DNA of 64,000 nt, taken from Strigamia acuminata (Eukaryota; Arthropoda; Chilopoda; Geophilomorpha; Linotaeniidae). This document shows, in pieces, positions 29,901 to 38,280 of this stretch (position 1 is the first letter of the stretch; each line of letters starts with the position of its first letter). The position numbers and the translations under genes were made by a program. Location: the NCBI GenBank assembly GCA_949358305.1, contig OX442314.1:42850581-42914580 (forward strand). Reading direction: 5' to 3'. The notes below the pieces were generated by a model, which was given only the letters and a program-made list of their open reading frames with translations, had not been told where the DNA came from and did not search any database.

Positions 29901-32883
29901 CACAGACATGATGTCGCTCGTATTGGCCGCGTCCACATTTAGAAACGCCCGTGTAGCATTGGCAGCCTGGGCAGTCGTCGCTCATGAAAGCTTTCTGTTG
30001 CCTCCCGCTCTCATCGAGCGATGGCTAAAGTTAGTCCCTTCCTGTATCCAGGTTCGCGCGCAGTTAGTTGCAGAGGACGTCGACCCGGAACAATCATATC
30101 AAGCGGTCCGAACTGTGGCTTTACCACAACACGAACCAGCCGCATTAATCAACGAACCTCTTCCCGAGACTGCGGCGAGCCAGACAGCCCCGACGGCCAC
30201 TCCAGAGGAGACGATAAAGTTCCCCGAAGGACTGGTTCCGATCGAAGGCGTGAAAGTAGTCGTCCGAAAGACGAAAACAAAACCGAAGATCCTGCGGCCC
30301 AAGAAAAAATTAGAGCCGAAACCTTTGCCTCCGATCGACGCACAACTCAAACACTACTACCCGAGTTTGACGATGACCCAGAAGACGAAGAACCAGATCA
30401 AGCGATCGAGCGACCACGGCCACTCGCTCTACTTATGGATGGAGCGAACTCTAGAGGCGGGTCCAGGCGTCGATTTCATTCAGCACCAACGTCTGCTGCG
30501 AGCACACCGCGCCCCGACGAATCCGGCCGAGGCCCAGAAGATCCACCATACCAATCAAGGCCTGGCCCCCTTCCTCTCGCGTATCTGGGTACATGAACGA
30601 GTCGGCGCCCCCTACGAACCAGTTGGCGGCCACGATCGATACTTCATCGGGGAGTTCGAAGACCCGAGCGATCGTTCATCACGTCTCACCTCGATTTTGC
30701 CGATCGCCGAACCAACGATTCCAGCAACTCCGGAGATGGCTAAACCACCTGTAACCGAAGAATTACCTCCACCTCCGCCTCCGGACGTTCCTCAGGGATC
30801 ATCTGAAAAGGAAGCGAACTAAATCTAACTTTGAGTCTTCGCAATGTTTGTTGTTTTATTGTAAATCCCCCAACAACATTGCTGAGGAGGGGACGTGTGG
30901 TGACCACGAGGTCACAAAAGTGTTTTAATTAATCATAACCTAATAAATAGTAATTTTAATATTGATAGTAAAATGATTGTCAGATTATTGCGGGAAAATT
31001 AGCTATACTAGTTTTACCGTTTCTGCGAGACTGACGTGACAACGTCATAGATTTGCATAATTCCCCGAATTTATGCAAATACGTCATTTCCGGTCCAGCC
31101 ACTATTTAAACCCGTGTCTGACCGGAAACCCCCACTTTATAGATACCAGAGCAACATTAGCATCACCACCTCACCGTCAGGCCGTTTTACCGGATTGATA
31201 GAGGATCGATGCCCGTTGCCAATTACATCTATAAATCAGAGTCACAGATATTATCGTAGCAATACTACGATCGTAATATCTCCCGAAGCGAAGCGTTTGC
31301 GAACACGTGTTTCGCCAGACGCCATTACCCTAGACAACAGTAGAAGCCACGTGTAAGACTGCCGTGCAGCAACAAATCGTATCCGCCAGCAAGGATCCGA
31401 GACCACATTGTTAAGTATCATTATTGTATTATTACAAGTGTGAAATAAAGGGTGTTATTAGTAAGATATTGTGTAAGTTTATTTACCGGAATCAAGGTTA
31501 CGACAGAGTGGCCAAAAAATCGTTTTTCTTTTTACAAATGCTTACATCAATTCCGCGCAGCAAGCATTCGTCGCGAATGTTATCGCACGTTAAAAGGTCC
31601 AAAACCGGCTCACTAGTTGAGGTATACACGTCTTTCATGTCCGCCATTTTATGTCCCGAATTTTCCTTCGTCACACACGCACACGCGACGTTCTCCTCTT
31701 CGGCAGCAATACGGGTTTCCTCCCGACCGCCAAACGAACGAAAATCCGACGAGCTCTCTCACGCAGCGACGACGTTCAAACGTCCGCCAAGTCCTAAGCT
31801 ATCGACTGCGCCATGTTAGTCATGAGAAAGCTGCTGACGAAATAATAAACAACCTTTCGAGTTGAAAATTGTGCACAAACTGTTTTAATCAGGCTTTTAC
31901 AAAATAAAAAGTAAACAAAACGAAATCACGAAATAAAAGTGTAACAGCTTCTGTAATTGGTCGGCCTGGTATGATGTCATCAATAGCACCGACAGGTGCG
32001 CCGCGTGGCAGGTGTTCGCCCCAGGCGCAAGGTCGTCGCCGAGACGTGAGGTCATCGTATGGCCTCACAAGGTTATTCTGCAATTTCGTTAAGAAATTTT
32101 TGTTAAGAAATGTAATTTTTGCACTTGAAGATGCAATTTTTCCACCAGAAGATGCACATTCCTGCCTGCAAATGCATTTTTTTGCTCGTAAATGCACCTT
32201 TCTATTAATAAGACCATTTCTGAAAACATAATATTCAAACCATTTTATTAATAATGTAATAATTTGTCGTCTTTTGTCATTTTATTCTTCCCTCTAAGCA
32301 ATAATTTCAAGTCCCACCACTGTGTCGACTTGGTTCTCTTTCTCTACTCACCTCCAACTTGCGGCCACAAACTCGAAACAAAAAATCCAAATCAAAATTT
32401 GGACTCATACGCCCCAACTTCAGTTCTTTCTGCTCTTCGTGTACAAACAGAGCGACATCCCACGCCCCTGGCTCGCGAACACTTGTGTCCCAAAACTCAA
32501 AGTCATTCAACTTCATCAGCAAATCTTCACGAACATTACGAGCTGAATCAAACAATTTCATATTAATAATTACGAGAAAAAAAATCCATAAATCCGTCAC
32601 ACTCACGTAGTTTATCCACGGCTGGACTGGATTCATATTCGGTACTCAGAAATTTGAATCGGTTAGGAGGCCAAAGTAAATGAAAAAGAGAATTCACAAC
32701 GTCACGAATCACCGCGAATTTCCCGGTATCCCGCCCGGCCTGTCTAGCACAGACTTTATCGAAGTAATCCATTAATTCCCATGTGGTATTCACTCGATCA
32801 ACCTCCATTTGGTCAACCGGCCGCTGAATAAGACACCTGAATAGACTTTTAATAGCCAGGTCCGTTAATGTCTGCATTTTCAA
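17978..32883 (-). CDS. Leucine-rich-repeat protein, intact 3-exon gene (copy B), intron 2 holds nested retrotransposons
   Basis: Exon 1 is 32607-32883, exon 2 is 32352-32542 and exon 3 is 17978-19105. Each junction has consensus sites (donors C|GTGAGT and G|GTGAGT; acceptors TTCAG| and CGTAG|) and the phases agree, giving 531 codons. Exon 1 encodes a helical N terminus (MQTLTDLAIKSLF) that recalls but does not match an F-box. Exon 3 carries LRRs (MPNLQELRIYECVV, CPKVSKIEI, CPNLEKLFLVQCEGF, KKLKRLDIVYCDLLGPSAIEDL) and ends in a very acidic tail (EDSVDEDSDDDE). A polyadenylation signal AATAAA lies near 17922 on the minus strand. Function is unknown; adaptor/ubiquitin-ligase substrate recognition is a family-level guess. 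Intron 2 is 13.2 kb because of the gypsy insertion. Confidence 0.75.
19372..19455 (-). pseudogene. Exon 2 relic inside intron 2 of copy B
   Basis: Minus-strand sequence resembling the end of exon 2 (GHKLQMSIKREL-like) sits upstream of the gypsy insertion point. The same relic sits in the intron of copy E (36635-36720), so it predates the duplication of B and E. Confidence 0.45.
19468..19723 (-). repeat. 3' LTR of the minus-strand gypsy element
   Basis: TG...CA ends when read on the minus strand (TGTGAGGCC...CTAACA). The polyprotein stop codon lies inside its first bases (19719-19721). A short purine-biased GGGGTGGACG precedes it as a weak polypurine tract. Confidence 0.92.
23703..24312 (+). 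repeat. 5' LTR of the nested element
   Basis: 610 bp. The U3 part carries a symmetric enhancer-like block (23840-23895) and a TATTTAAA box at about 23909; AATAAA is at 24251-24256. The small open frame within it begins with GTG and is not considered a gene. Confidence 0.93.
23840..23917 (+). promoter_or_regulatory. LTR promoter with paired octamer and CRE-like half-sites
   Basis: GACGTGACAACGTCA is followed by ATTTGCAT (23858-23865), a 14-bp spacer, ATGCAAAT (23880-23887) and ACGTCA, then TATTTAAA about 20 bases downstream. Inverted POU-type octamers flanked by CREB-type half-sites form an imperfect palindrome, a plausible enhancer for the LTR. The duplicate is at 31033-31110. Factor binding is inference. 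Confidence 0.55.
24315..24332 (+). other. Primer-binding site, tRNA-Pro type
   Basis: TGGGGGTCTGTCCGGGAT starts two bases after the 5' LTR. It differs only at the CT/TC pair from the classical tRNA-Pro site (TGGGGGCTCGTCCGGGAT). Confidence 0.75.
24398..26941 (+). pseudogene. gag: Gag of the nested element, with one in-frame TAA
   Basis: From ATG 24398 the frame runs to TAA at 25334-25336, then continues in the same frame without another stop to 26941. The first part is Lys/Pro/Glu rich with an acidic stretch (VEEEEEEESEQ). The second contains a retrotransposon capsid-type domain (RFDGTWRAGNKFLDEV...EARAWYVEAKLKTWEQF...) and a CCHC knuckle CNYCNEMGHWRRDC near the end. The single TAA could be a point mutation after insertion, a suppressible codon, or a true boundary between two Gag-derived products; the open frame right after the stop favours the first two. 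Pol follows by a -1 shift at 26932-26938. Confidence 0.8.
26932..26938 (+). promoter_or_regulatory. Candidate -1 ribosomal frameshift heptamer A_AAA_AAA
   Basis: In the Gag phase the codons read gaA AAA AAA TAA, so the canonical X_XXY_YYZ heptamer lies directly before the gag stop. The pol frame is -1 relative to gag, has been open since 26893, and has no ATG near its beginning (the first suitable one is at 27382). No strong downstream stem is obvious. Confidence 0.65.
26939..30822 (+). CDS. pol: Pol of the nested element: protease, RT, RNase H, plus a novel C-terminal region replacing integrase
   Basis: Expressed by -1 shift; the frame is open from 26893. Protease LLDSGADRSF lies near 27420. 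RT has CIDYQPLNAI, MDLSKGYWQVEL, MPFGLVNAPATFQR and AYLDDIIIVS. RNase H has HTDASKIGLGAAL, ATELECLAIVWAVRKF and ADALSRAP (to about 29320). The remaining ~500 residues (29323-30822) contain no HHCC finger, no DDE triad and no tyrosine-recombinase motif. They comprise an acidic linker, a helical block around ARVALAAWAVVAHESFLLPP and LIERWLKLVPS, a Lys/Pro linker (KPKILRPKKKLEPKPLPP), a conserved-looking block (SLYLWMERTLEAGPG, APFLSRIWVHERVGAPYEP) and a proline-rich tail. The frame is intact. I do not recognise this domain; a structural (second Gag-like) or diverged integration role is possible. Confidence 0.88.
30884..30895 (+). other. Polypurine tract
   Basis: GAGGAGGGGACG immediately precedes the 3' LTR, the expected plus-strand primer. 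30823-30883 is a short untranslated stretch. Confidence 0.7.
30896..31505 (+). repeat. 3' LTR of the nested element
   Basis: Reads the same as the 5' LTR throughout as far as I can compare by eye, implying very recent insertion. Confidence 0.93.
31814..32069 (-). repeat. 5' LTR of the minus-strand gypsy element
   Basis: Same 256-bp sequence as 19468-19723. The tRNA-Ser-type primer-binding site directly follows it on the minus strand. Confidence 0.92.
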
Positions 32884-32939
32884 TTCCGGCCTGAAATTTT
32901 GATTTGGTTGGGGCCTTTCTGAACTCGAAGAATAGAAAT

Positions 32940-33060
32940 AGATTTTCTAAATTTACAACAATAGTTGCTGCAGCAACAGGTAATCAAACGTCGAAGTGTT
33001 AAACTAACAATTAGCGGGATATAATTCATTCAAACTCAACCATTATGGGAAAACTAAAAC
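32940..33060 (-). promoter_or_regulatory. Shared 5' flank of LRR copies B and E
   Basis: Contains GTTGCTGCAGCAAC (a 14-bp palindrome) and, further upstream, CAAACTCAA...CATT blocks also present before copy E (37405-37510), with weaker matches before copy A (16845-16960). A plus-orientation version is at 35090-35160. Conservation between copies suggests the family promoter; no TATA box is evident. Confidence 0.4.
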
Positions 33061-33249
33061 CAGAAGCCAAACGAAACAATAAAAAAGAAACAAACAAAAA
33101 TGGCGATTGGTATAGCAATTTTACCTGTTTAACATCTGCTTTGTTTACTCAAGAAAAGACATGAATTGCTAATGGAGGTTTGTGTGTGCTTTGTGAGTTT
33201 GAATTGTTCAGTAATGTAATGGAATTTGTAAGAAGTTCTGATGCTGAAA

Positions 33250-33870
33250 AGTGAGAAAGTTCCATTCTGCAATCTGATTTACAACAACGTCCAACACGTC
33301 GGCCAGCTAGTGCGCAATTTTGATAATGAAGCCGGAGCACTGCTGTAGAACGAGATTCTCTAGTTTGGGACACATGTCTAACAACTCGTACAAATAACGA
33401 GAGCTAACTCAACGATCTGTGCTGTCATACACGAAAAATTCCAGCAAGTTATCAAACCGAAATCGCGCAAACAAACTCGATCGAACGCATCATTTTCCTC
33501 CGCTATTTTCACGTCCGAGTCATAACGCATGTCGACGTACAACTTGCGCAACTCCTTGAATTTCGTCAAACTGTGCAGCAATTTGAGGGTGAGGATATTC
33601 GGGGTTATGTCGATTCTGGAAACTTTAGGACACGTGAGCACGCCTATCTCCAGCTTCTCCTTAATGGCGTCGTGAGGATACGACAACACCAATACTCTCA
33701 GATTGTATTGCTGCAGTGGCAAGCCGATCGGCTGCAACGCTTTGAGCCACCTGGAATCGAAAGTGTCCAAGTCGTCGATCGATTTCATCGTGTTCAATAT
33801 TATGCAGCATCAATCCATTGAAATATGACTGCTTAACTTGAACACTCGGAGCGTTTTGCTGAGTCTTTTG
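33250..33870 (-). pseudogene. LRR-family fragment C (decayed)
   Basis: Minus-strand sequence encodes pieces of the LRR exon: MKSIDDLDTFDSRWLKALQP, then LTCPKVSRIDITPNILTLKLLHSLTKFKELRKL and, after a frame change, YLYELLDMCPKLENLVLQQCSGF. Compare copy B's CPKVSKIEI...LTKFKEL and LGMCPNLEKLFLVQCEGF. Stops and frameshifts occur and there is no acidic tail, so it is a pseudogene. 33061-33249 holds no recognised feature. Confidence 0.7.
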
Positions 33871-33962
33871 GATTTTCCATTACTGTGCATGCAAAGGTTT
33901 CATGTATAAAATGTATTTTCTCTCTAAAAAGGCATTTGTTGTATGTTCGCTTCCCTGTATAA

Positions 33963-34160
33963 CTCTGCAACGTTGAGAGCGACGATGACAGCGACGATGA
34001 CAGCGACGATGGTGACGGCGGCGACTAACGAGTTTTCTGAGCTTGCGTGTCTGCATTAAATCAATTTTTTTGGGTTTGTTTTTTTAGAAAATAAAAAGTT
34101 AATGCCATGTGTGTGAATTTTTGGTGAATTTTGTCTTAAATCAAAAAGTTTTCAAACGAG
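33963..34160 (+). pseudogene. Inverted 3' relic of an LRR-family gene
   Basis: The plus strand encodes an acidic end (ESDDDSDDDSDDGDGGD then TAA at about 34026). It is followed by CTAACGAGTTNTCTG and TTGGTGAATTTTGTCTTAAA, which match the stop region and 3' flank of copy B read on its own strand. This is the tail of another paralogue in opposite orientation; the rest is missing. Confidence 0.6.
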
Positions 34161-34195
34161 CAAGAAAATGACCATTCTTATCAGTTTTGTCAATT

Positions 34196-34750
34196 CTATT
34201 TATTTATTTATTTATTTATTTTCAAACACTCCAATGGAGTAAATACAGAGGAAAAATTAAACAGTCTTTTGAACATTTAAAACATGAGTGTAGTCGTTTA
34301 CGCATGTGCTTGCAATGGTAACGGCAACGGGACGCAGAACAGTCAAGGACTGAGGATCTGACATCATATGGAAGATCGTTCCAGAGTGACGTACACCGAT
34401 AGGGGTAGGTCTTCCTCAGATAGGTGGAAATATCGGCAGTGATTTCAAATTTGTGACGTCTGGTGGTACGGGTGTCCAAATCATAATGGTAATAATCCAC
34501 TACGGTTCGTGTAGGATGATCTGGGTTCCGGATGACGTCCGCCAGTGATGATAAGTCATTCAAAAGCAGTAAGTTGTCCAGCGTCAAGATGTTCAGCGTG
34601 TTGTAGAACGGAGTTACGTGGGTCTTGTCAGGAAATTTGAAGGCGACACAGAGTACCCGGTTATACGCAGTCGTCAGTTGGTGTTTGAAACGGTTTGGGG
34701 AGGAGTTCCAAAATTGGGAAGCATACAATATGGTGGGATGCACCTTTGAG
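34196..34750 (-). mobile_element. 5'-truncated LINE (non-LTR retrotransposon), 3' end of the RT ORF
   Basis: A minus-strand 173-codon frame (34222-34743) opens with HPTILYASQFW and RFKHQLTTAYNRVL, a typical post-RT segment of Jockey/CR1-like ORF2, and contains YPYRCTSLWNDLPYDVRSS near its end. Directly after its stop lies an (AAAT)n tail (plus strand TTTATTTATTTATT at 34198-34221), the expected 3' end. The 5' portion is lost, as in most LINE copies. Clade assignment is tentative. Confidence 0.7.
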
Positions 34751-35252
34751 CGGATCTATAAACAATGACCAATTAAGGTGTTTTCATCAACTGAAACAAC
34801 AGTTTTAATCAGAAACACTCGATTGATGACGCTGTTTTGAGGTAGTCAGGAGTGGGGAATCAATCAATCAATTTTTAAATTCTTTTATTGAGTTTGTGGT
34901 CATCTTTATTTTTTTCTTTGGTTTTTAGTTTAATGCATGGCTTAACATATTCACCAATTAGCATTTTTTTTTCATGAAAACCTTTGAAGGAACGAAGGAA
35001 ATTTTGCTTTTATTCGAGTGATGGAGCCACTGCGCCAAAATGGTGGCAGTGTGTTGCCTTTTTTTCTTCTTCTGGTTGTTTCTTCTCTTCGGCGTTGTTT
35101 AACTCGTCACGTTTGTTTCTCTGTTGCTGCAGCAACTGTTGTTGAAAATTTAGCACTCCAATTTAGAAATTAATTTTTTTTTTTGTGTATCGTACATGAA
35201 GTTTCAAATAAACATAATGCAAGAGCAAACCAAACCGAAATGGGTAAAACTA
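34751..35252. other. Intergenic sequence with an inverted LRR-family promoter-like stretch
   Basis: 35090-35160 (GTTTAACTCGTCACGTTTG...GTTGCTGCAGCAACTGTTGT) matches the copy B upstream region in the opposite orientation. Together with the relic at 33963-34160 it points to a lost plus-strand paralogue. No other feature is seen. Confidence 0.4.
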
Positions 35253-35540
35253 CACTTTACAGGCGAATCGTCACTACCGATCATCCGAATTTTCATTGTT
35301 GGGAGAGCTGGCGAGTAACCCATCATCTTGCTGACTTAATGATATATAATGACGGTATTTTTTTGCTATTCTTATTAACAAGGGGGGAGCCCCTTGTTAA
35401 GAAAAACCTCACCTTAACCTCACCTTAACTGGATTTATTAATGTGAAGGGAATTGGGCATTTATTGACTCGTGATAAGTATGAGAAAAATTGTGATTGTC
35501 GCTCCGAACAATGAAAATTTGACGATTCGCCCGTAAAGTG
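35253..35540. mobile_element. 288-bp MITE with TA target duplication
   Basis: Ends CACTTTACAGGCGAATCGTCA and TGACGATTCGCCCGTAAAGTG are inverted copies, flanked by TA (35251-35252, 35541-35542). A second inverted pair (TTTTCATTGTTGGGAG / CTCCGAACAATGAAAA) and a central hairpin with AACAAGGGG/CCCCTTGTT arms (about 35373-35404) are inside. There is no transposase. The Tc1/mariner type is suggested by the TA duplication. Confidence 0.82.
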
Positions 35541-35558
35541 TAGTTCTGCCCCGAAGGG

Positions 35559-37361
35559 TTACCATTGAATATCTAAAATATCTTGACTAGAATCGAAAAT
35601 GCAGACGTTAAATCCTTCGCATTGTACAAGAAACAGTTTCTCCAGGTTGGGACACATGCCCAAAACCTCGAACAAATATCCAGAAGAAACCCAACTGTCC
35701 ATGGGGTCCCTCAGGAGGAATTTCACCAAAGAAACAAAACACAAATCGCGCAAATTAACTCGATCAAACGTATCGTTTTTCTCCTCAAATTCCGCTTCCG
35801 TGTCTTCGTACAAATCCATGTTAACTCGCAAGGTGTTCAACTCCTTGAATTTCGTCAAACAATGCAGCATTTTTGGCGTAAAAACTAAAGGAGAGATTTC
35901 AATTTTGGAAACTTCAGGACACCTGAGCACGGCTATCTCCAGCTCTTCCTCGATGGCTTTGTCGGGAGACACGAAGCACAAATTCCTCAATTTGAATTGC
36001 TGCGCGTCGTTTGTGGGCAGCGCTTTGAGCCACATGGAATGGTAGGATGCCATATCTTCCACCAATTCCATCGTCTTCAATATCAAGCAGTAGCATTTCG
36101 CCGATAACTCGTGACTGTACAAATTGATCGTTCGCAAGGTTGTCCTGAGCAGAGAGTCTTCTCCGCACAGTGCTCTTACGAAACCGACCGTCGTTTCACT
36201 GGCAATAAGCGTAACGAGCGGCAGCTGGGCGATGTACGTCGCCGCGTCGTCTTCAACAACACACTCGTAAATGCATAGTTCCTGTAGATTGGGCATAGTC
36301 TGGCACATTTGTTTGCACGCACTGGCTGTGAGTGGACAGTTGCGAGGCAGTGTTAACTTTGTAACATTCTACGGGATGGGATACAATGAAAAGAATTAAT
36401 TTGCACGCAAATATCATAAAAATATGCATTTTTAACAAAAGAATGAGAATTTTTTCTCAAAATGCATTTTTTTTTTACTTTAAAATAAAAATTGTTCATT
36501 TTTCTGTCTGCAAATGCATTTTTCTGACATGAAATATTCACTTTTCTGCTTAAAAGGCGACTTCTGAATATTTAATATTCAGTTTTCTTTTTCTAATTTA
36601 TTATTATTAGTCGTCTTAACAATAATTTATGTTTTAGTTCTCTTTTGATACTCATTTGTAATTTGTGGCCAGCAAGTTTAAGTAAAAATTTCAAATCAAA
36701 ATTAGAACTTGAAAAATACATAATAAGGTTATTCTGCAATTTTCGTTAAGAAATGTAATTTTTGCACTTGAAGATGCAATTTTTCCACCACATGCCTGCA
36801 AATGCATTTTTTTGCTTCAAAATGTACTTTTCTATTAATAAGACCATTTCTGAAAACATAATATTCAGACCATTTTATTAATAATGTAATAATTTGTCGC
36901 CTTTTGTCATTTTATTCTTCCCTCTAAGCAATAATTTCAAGTCTCACCACTGTGTCGACTTACAAGTTAGTTCTCTTTCTCTACTCACCTCCAACTTGCG
37001 GCCACAAACTCGAAACAAAAAATCCAAATTAAAATTTGGACTCATATACCGCAACACTAGGTATCTCTGCTCTTTGTGTACAAACGAAGCAATGTCCCAC
37101 GCCTCTGGCCGGCGAATACTTCCGTCCCAAAAACGTTGAATATTCTGCAGCATACCTCCACGAACATCACGAGCTAAATCAAAATTTTATTTTGATATTT
37201 ACGAAATAAATGCACAAATCCGTGTGACACTCACGTAGTTTATCGAAATACGTGATTAATTGCAACGTATTTTCCATATGAACGTCGTCCATTACTTCGA
37301 CGTTCCATTGCATAATACGATCGAAAATTGTTTGTGTCGCCATGTCCTTTAATGTCTTCAT
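35559..37361 (-). CDS. LRR-family gene copy E, 3'-truncated
   Basis: Exon 1 is 37235-37361 (MKTLKDMATQTIF...), exon 2 is 36989-37173 and exon 3 is 35559-36368. Splice signals and phases match copy B, giving 373 codons. Exon 3 is almost the same as in copy B up to LFLVQCEGF. It then runs into unrelated sequence at about 35613, adding NVCIFDSSQDILDIQW and a stop, so the last LRRs and the acidic tail are lost. The introns also match copy B closely, showing a recent duplication, and intron 2 has the empty gypsy target. It may be expressed as a shortened protein, or may be a pseudogene. Confidence 0.65.
36635..36720 (-). pseudogene. Exon 2 relic in intron 2 of copy E
   Basis: Same relic as 19372-19455 in copy B. 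It ends just before the AGGTT that serves as the gypsy target in copy B. Confidence 0.45.
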
Positions 37362-37559
37362 GTTCGATTCTTCCGATACGACCAAAATTCCAACATGGAA
37401 TGCTAAATCTGTTAACAATAGTTACTGCAGCGACAAATAAACAAACCTCGAATTGTTAAACAAGTAATAAGCGCGCTCGAACTCATCCAAACTCAAACAT
37501 TGTGCTTCGGCTAAGGCAAAACCAGAAACCAAACGAAACAGTAAAAAATGAACAACCAT

Positions 37560-37624
37560 TGTGTACAATCTTGTGGTCCACAAGATTGTACACAGCATCT
37601 TGTGGTCCACAAGATTGTACACAG
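37560..37624. repeat. Perfect 35-bp palindrome with a partial second copy
   Basis: TGTGTACAATCTTGTGG-T-CCACAAGATTGTACACA (37560-37594) has 17-bp arms around a single T. It is followed by GC and a second, 5'-shortened copy (37598-37624). Confidence 0.9.
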
Positions 37625-38280
37625 CAGTTGGAAAAGGAATACGCTTTAAGAAGAAAAAATTTCTGTTTTGCTTAAAAAAAATGAAATTATTATTTATTTT
37701 GTCATGAACCGGTTGTTTTAGATTATCAAAACCGCGTTTGAAAGACGCGCCAGTACGACTTGGGGAGAGCCTGGTCCCGGCAAGCTTATCCCCTCACTCA
37801 ATCATTTACACAAATTTTAGCCGGGTTTGTTGGAATCGTAAAATAGAAGAAATACTGCACTCGCGATTACGAGGCTAATGCTAAGTTTGGATGGGACTCC
37901 TAATGGCGGAGCGGCCAAACCGAGCAAACGCGCACTAATCGCGCGCAAAAGACAAAATAATAACTCATCGGCCAAATAAATCAAATCTCAAATCCTTCGA
38001 CGAGTCTCAGCGGCATAAAATCACAATGAAAACAAAAGGTCTACGAAAGGAAAGGTAATCAAAGATGAAACGCGGAATTAAGCACGCGAAATGACAATGA
38101 AAGAACTCAAACGTGCATAATCTAATAGCATGGAGTCACGCTGTGAGTTAACACAGGGAAAAGATCGCCAAATGCCAATGGCTAGTTAAAGCTCTTACAG
38201 GACTCATGGGCTTACACCTTCTGATCAGATCTGGCTTGTGTCAGCCCTGAGGTGGATCCATCACAGAAAATGAGGGGAAG
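37625..38280. other. Non-coding stretch ending in a polypurine tract
   Basis: No protein gene is seen. The last bases (GAAAATGAGGGGAAG) directly abut the LTR at 38281 and look like a polypurine tract, so this may be the 3' internal end of a second copy of the same gypsy element. The body has no recognised motif. Confidence 0.35.

Larger units (their letters stand above)
23703..31505 (+). mobile_element. Recent LTR retrotransposon (7.8 kb) with Gag, protease, RT and RNase H but no recognisable integrase
   Basis: LTRs of 610 bp at 23703-24312 and 30896-31505 appear identical by eye (TGTGGTGACC...GGTTACGACA). Target duplication GAGT is at 23699-23702 and 31506-31509. Primer-binding site TGGGGGTCTGTCCGGGAT is at 24315-24332, two bases different from the tRNA-Pro site used by murine leukaemia virus. 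The polypurine tract GAGGAGGGGACG is at about 30884-30895. It inserted into the gag of the older minus-strand gypsy. The structure shows a clean integrase-type insertion although the element encodes no visible integrase; supply in trans or a strongly diverged domain are the options. Confidence 0.93.
19719..31647 (-). pseudogene. gag-pol: Gypsy Gag-Pol polyprotein, split only by the nested element
   Basis: The amino end is at 31506-31647 (ATG at 31647) and the rest at 19719-23702. The two parts are in the same phase once one 4-bp target duplication is discounted, so the 7.8-kb insertion is the only lesion I see. The order is Gag capsid-like region; CCHC knuckle CWRCNEMGHCSFDC; aspartic protease with IDCGANCS (Cys where Ser/Thr is usual); RT with DLRRLNEI, MPMGLKISPF and AYVDDVGQ; RNase H (SVDASYDGLGA, ALSRAIE); integrase HHCC finger (VHESCGH...CQKCQ); and DDE core (AIDHGGP, ITDAGTSF, LIERTIQ) with a GPYTIVE-type C-terminal module. 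Gag and Pol are in one frame. Domains otherwise look functional. Confidence 0.9.
19468..32069 (-). mobile_element. Ty3/gypsy LTR retrotransposon (minus strand) carrying a nested LTR element
   Basis: 256-bp LTRs at 19468-19723 (3' LTR) and 31814-32069 (5' LTR), both TGTTAGTCAT...GGCCTCACA with no difference that I see. The 5-bp target duplication AGGTT is at 19463-19467 and 32070-32074. The homologous intron of copy E contains the unoccupied site (ATAATAAGGTTATTCTGC at about 36721), proving the boundaries. The primer-binding site TGGCGCAGTCG (minus strand, ending at 31813) fits the 3' end of a tRNA-Ser. The internal region is interrupted by the element at 23703-31505; without it the internal part would be about 4.5 kb, a compact mag-like gypsy. 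Confidence 0.95.

Noticed and set aside
29323-30822. Tyrosine recombinase in the Pol C terminus (HHTNQGL and GGHDRYF resemble recombinase words)
   Set aside because: The R...HxxR...Y arrangement is not met, and LTRs with TG...CA ends and a 4-bp duplication point to integrase-type insertion.
31797-31813. tRNA gene fragment (GCGCAGTCG-like)
   Set aside because: Position directly after the 5' LTR identifies it as a primer-binding site rather than a tRNA gene.
32607-32883. Classical F-box in exon 1 of the LRR family
   Set aside because: The LPxEL/I...L..CR.W signature is not visible; only a generic helical N terminus can be claimed.
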